Shown piece by piece: positions 60,901-64,000 of a stretch of DNA of 64,000 nucleotides. The notes under the pieces were generated by a model, which saw only the letters and a list, made by a program, of their open reading frames with translations, was not told where the DNA came from and searched no databases. The stretch covers positions 26,239,923 through 26,303,922 of the forward strand of contig OY992834.1 in NCBI GenBank assembly GCA_963921425.1, given 5' to 3'. The stretch comes from Dryas octopetala (Eukaryota; Streptophyta; Magnoliopsida; Rosales; Rosaceae). Position numbers and translations under genes: made by a program. The stretch's first letter is position 1. Every line of letters begins with the position of its first letter.

Positions 60901-63595
60901 AAAATCCTAAGTTTGCCATCTGTGGGTATTGTTGAGTTGTTTGTCTATGAGCAATTTTACTCAGTTATTTATAAAATAATTCCAAGTTGACAGGTGTTCC
61001 ATTTTTCAGGGTTGGCTCTTCTCTTCGGACTCTGCTTTTTGGAAGCCACCTCAAATGAAAGTATGCATGTAGATTGTAACTAGTTGATACGTATCTTAGC
61101 ATGCTATGCACTGAATATCACCTGTTGTGTATTGCAAGCAGAAAATAACTCTGCTTATCAAAATTATGCAGGCTTAAAAAAAAAAATTTAATATTTGATG
61201 TACATGTGAAAGTGATTTCCTCATGAATCAGTCATATTTGATTCCTGATCCAGCATTTGTAGTAACCATGGTGGAACATTGAAGCATTTTGGTAATGCTG
61301 TAATGAGGGGAAAAAATTAGAAATAATAGCATCCAGAAAAACTGGGGACTGTCCAATATATTGAATGAAACATCAGCTATGATGATCCGGCCATGTGCAT
61401 GGAAAGCATACGGCAGCACTATAGTAAGCAGGGTTTTGGTATTGGTGGTGATAATAGAAGAACAAGCTCCCTCCATAGTCTAACACCAGGTTTTGTAGAG
61501 TGGAAATGGCTATTAGGATGCATGATCTTTTCCTTTATGCAATATTCAGTGGCTTCAAATTTCATTTTCTTTCTATTTGATGAGAAAAATTTCATGTTTT
61601 CACCTTAAACTTTCCATTCTCTTGCAATATGATATTTCCAGTCCGTCATTCTTCTAGTTGTTTTTGTTCGTTATTCTTTACCAACTTATCAATTTTTGCA
61701 GGCTCTTCTACATTCTGTTCCATTTGGAAAAATGATAGTTCTTGATCTATTTGCGGATGTCAAACCAATATGGAGAACATCATCTCAATTTTATGGCACT
61801 CCTTATATTTGGTAACTGGCTCTAAATTTATCAACTGCTATTTACATCTTGATTGAGATTTTTAATCTTCCAAGAAATCACTCTTAACTAATTTGTTAAT
61901 TCCGCTTTCATTTTAAGTAGGTTCCAACACAGAAGTAAAATGTTTTTTTTAACCTGGTCAACTATTAATGTACATCAGGTGTCTCTTGCACAATTTTGGT
62001 GGAAACATTGAAATGTATGGCATATTGGATGCGATTTCTTCAGGTCCTGTTGATGCCCGAACTAGTGAAAATTCTACTATGGTATGCCATATACCTTGCA
62101 TACATGTCCTATTACCATGAATTCAACATTATTTTTTTTTTATGTTACTCTGCACTTTCTAATACCAGTATAGATTGTTGAAAATAGCAGTATCTTGCTA
62201 TCCTCAGTGGCTCAGTCCATAAATGATGTTCTTTGACCAATATATATTTAGTTATTTATAAAATTAGACATTGTATGAAAATCATAAATGGTTTGCATAT
62301 CTTGCAACAAATTACTCATTTGAGGCACACTTAACTAACTTGTCGATATTATAATAGGTTGGCGTTGGCATGTGCATGGAAGGAATTGAGCACAATCCAG
62401 TTATTTATGAATTGATGTCTGAAATGGCATTTCGCAGTGAGAAGGTTCAAGTTGAGGTAATGCTAGGAGATCCATGATTAACAGTCAATAGATCGTTGCA
62501 TATAACGCTTTATAATTTTTGAATGCTGTGCAATAATTTAAGTAGTTTTGGATGCAGTTAGTTCCTTTAATAATTTGCATAAGTATTTATTTTTCTATGC
62601 TAATTAGAATGAAGTAGTTTCTACATTGGCTATATGCAACTACAGCATGGACACAGGTGTCTATATGTGGACATCTGGAAAGGGTTGACGATTCTTTCTC
62701 TTATATTCCAAAGATCATTGTAATTGAAGCAATGTTGATGCATGTTCTGCACAAGTTGAGAAGTTCAGCTTATGAAAAAAGAAAAAATAAAAACATTACA
62801 GTTCTAGATGGATCTTTTATATGAAAGGACCCACTTGAAGGGTAGTGTATGAGAAATTACCGAATTCATAAAAATGATAACTGATTAGCATGATGAGTCT
62901 TGCTTCACTATGTTACTAAAAGTATAAGGCGAAATGCATGGATATATGAGGGTTTTTATGATTTACATTCAACATATTTTGTTTCGCAATTCATCCATCA
63001 ACATGGTTATGCAGAAACAGACAATATAGTTAAGTGATGGATGTTTCACAATTTAAAACAAATTTTGCTGTATGATGAGGTATAAATAACTGTATAGTCT
63101 AAATCAAAGCTTATAAATGTGATTGAGTCAAGAGATGCTCCAATAATCCTAAACACTTCAAAAGTAATCTCTGCTTGCTCTCCCATGTTCTCTTCCTGGG
63201 AAATCTTGCAATATTTACTTAGGGGCCTAAACGAATTTAAATGGTATTTTGATCTTGATACATATATGTCTAATTATCTTTATCTTCAATTCTGTAAATA
63301 GCTGTTAAAGAGCTATACCCATACTTCCCTGCCTTCAAGCCTGCCTCATAAGATTGTTGCAAGGCTATGCACACACAAGTGGTGCATGATGTAATTAAGA
63401 TGAGTACAGAAATAGCCTTATGTTGATTATTGATCACTGACCTAATTTTCAGTGTGCATGCAATTAACTTTATTGCCTTTGTAGGCTTGGCTGAAGACCT
63501 ATTCCCGTAGACGCTATGGTAATGCATTTCATCAAGTAGAGGCAGCTTGGGAAATTCTTCACCACACAATATACAATTGTACAGATAGAATTGCT
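51947..63595 (+). CDS. NAGLU: Alpha-N-acetylglucosaminidase (GH89), 3' end outside window
   Basis: Fifteen exons: 51947-52156, 53200-53273, 54509-54720, 55105-55226, 55971-56056, 56264-56358, 56550-56631, 56911-57017, 57817-57847, 58268-58385, 61010-61060, 61702-61811, 61979-62081, 62358-62456 and 63485-63595. They total 1611 nt (537 codons) with phases consistent throughout; the donor at 63596 shows the gene continues. Residues 7-21 are a hydrophobic signal-type segment. GH89 landmarks follow: [56 protein letters not shown] and [10 protein letters not shown]. The glutamate of FNEN corresponds to the acid/base residue, and the glutamate of [10 protein letters not shown] to the nucleophile known from human NAGLU. 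The enzyme removes terminal alpha-N-acetylglucosamine; in Arabidopsis the homologue (CYL1) is needed for reproduction. A secretory or vacuolar location is expected. Intron 10 is enlarged by two transposable elements. Confidence 0.93.
54821..54935. repeat. 81-bp-period direct repeat in NAGLU intron 3
   Basis: AAAGAGATTGTTTTGACAAC plus TCAAACCTCACTAA at 54821-54854 recurs with one change at 54902-54935. It appears once more only as this pair; no element was recognised. Confidence 0.85.
58413..58427. repeat. C15 homopolymer in NAGLU intron 10
   Basis: A pure run of C 28 bp downstream of the exon 10 donor; its length is prone to sequencing error. Confidence 0.9.
58529..59623. mobile_element. Mutator-like non-autonomous element with G-rich core in NAGLU intron 10
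   Basis: 1095 bp bounded by a perfect 9-bp direct repeat TATATTATA (58520-58528 and 59624-59632). The terminal inverted repeats, near GGGAAAAATTTTCAAACAGG, extend about 200 bp (CCGTCAACTCCGTTAACTTT and its complement are inside them). The core, about 58811-59303, is an almost pure G/C/T minisatellite-like stretch built on GGGGCTGGGG units, quite unlike its AT-rich surroundings. Open frames in it are low-complexity Gly/Arg and not credible proteins. Confidence 0.93.
59871..60186 (-). mobile_element. TRIM (terminal-repeat retrotransposon in miniature) in NAGLU intron 10
   Basis: 316 bp with two related LTRs of about 70 bp: 59871-59940 (TGTTAGAC...GGCTAACA) and 60117-60186. Read on the minus strand, the 12-base primer-binding site TGGTATCAGAAC (60114-60103) follows the first LTR by two bases, as expected for tRNA-iMet priming. 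A purine-rich tract precedes the second LTR. A perfect 5-bp target duplication ATTTT flanks it (59866-59870 and 60187-60191). The LTRs have diverged, so the insertion is not recent. Confidence 0.9.
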
Positions 63596-64000
63596 GTACG
63601 TTTTTTCAATAAACTCAATTGATGCAATGCCTATATGCCTATATGACCTTTTTTAACCTTCATAACATAATCCGGTACAATGGTCAAACTATGAAGAGGG
63701 GATGCACCATTGTGCTGCCCTTTGGAAATGATTATATCCGGTCTTTCAATGTTTCTATGGAATTATACAGGCTGAAAAAAGGGGAAAAACATAACCATGC
63801 TTTATCAATTCATGATATTGCTAAGGGATAATGCTATTCTTTTTGTTATTTTTTTATTTTTTTTTTCAAGCAAAAGAAAGTCCTTATTCTTGAAGGAGTC
63901 ACTTATTTTGGCAAATGATATCATGTATTAAGTTTTTTACACATCTTTCTTAGTATTATTTTTTTTTTCCTTTCTAATTTTAACTCGGTTCATACCATAA
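63596..64000 (+). other. NAGLU intron 15 (partial)
   Basis: Starts with a GTACG donor. No further exon was recognised before the window ends. Open frames in this stretch are not supported. Confidence 0.7.

Noticed and set aside
1..64000. CRISPR arrays, operons, rRNA or tRNA genes
   Set aside because: None seen. Repeats are transposable elements and microsatellites of plant type, and no tRNA cloverleaf was recognised by eye; a tRNAscan run would be decisive.

Overview
The window is nuclear DNA of a flowering plant, most likely a eudicot. The genes have many introns with GT-AG junctions, the spacers are AT-rich, and the repeats are plant types: MITEs, Mutator-like elements, a TRIM, and Copia and Gypsy remnants. 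The proteins read like Rosaceae-type eudicot sequences, but the species cannot be fixed from sequence alone.

Layout. (a) 1-430, minus: the 5' end of the TFIIF alpha (RAP74) gene, running off the left edge. (b) 1452-31607: a direct tandem segmental duplication of about 15 kb. Each unit holds a broken reductase fragment, one intact phenylacetaldehyde-reductase/CCR-like gene on plus (PAR-B at 3706-10183, PAR-C at 20799-25202) and, convergent to it, an AAMP-type WD40 gene on minus. The right edge of the duplicated segment lies inside AAMP intron 1. The left AAMP copy (12843-16334) therefore lacks its first exon and has decayed, while the right copy (27680-31748) is complete. (c) 31749-37169: a TE-rich spacer with a cluster of long fold-back MITEs, four of them (33260-34940) sitting in or beside TA microsatellites. 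(d) 37170-41597, minus: a seven-exon gene whose first six exons match the N-terminus of the plastid-division protein PARC6/CDP1. Its seventh exon runs in frame from a PARC6 segment into a nearly complete CRR2-like PPR-DYW protein. (e) 41598-51946: mostly degraded LTR-retrotransposon and DNA-transposon sequence, including a Mutator-like element with a perfect 9-bp target duplication. (f) 51947-63595 and beyond, plus: alpha-N-acetylglucosaminidase (NAGLU, GH89), 15 exons visible. Intron 10 carries a second Mutator-like element with a G-rich core and a TRIM retrotransposon, each with a perfect target duplication.

The genes do not form a pathway or operon. They are independent housekeeping or metabolic loci. 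The biology of interest is structural: recent duplication, one-sided decay of the WD40 copy, divergence of the two reductase promoters, and a possible PARC6-CRR2 fusion protein. Exon boundaries were set by hand from splice signals, reading-frame continuity and remembered family sequence; no alignment or expression data were available.
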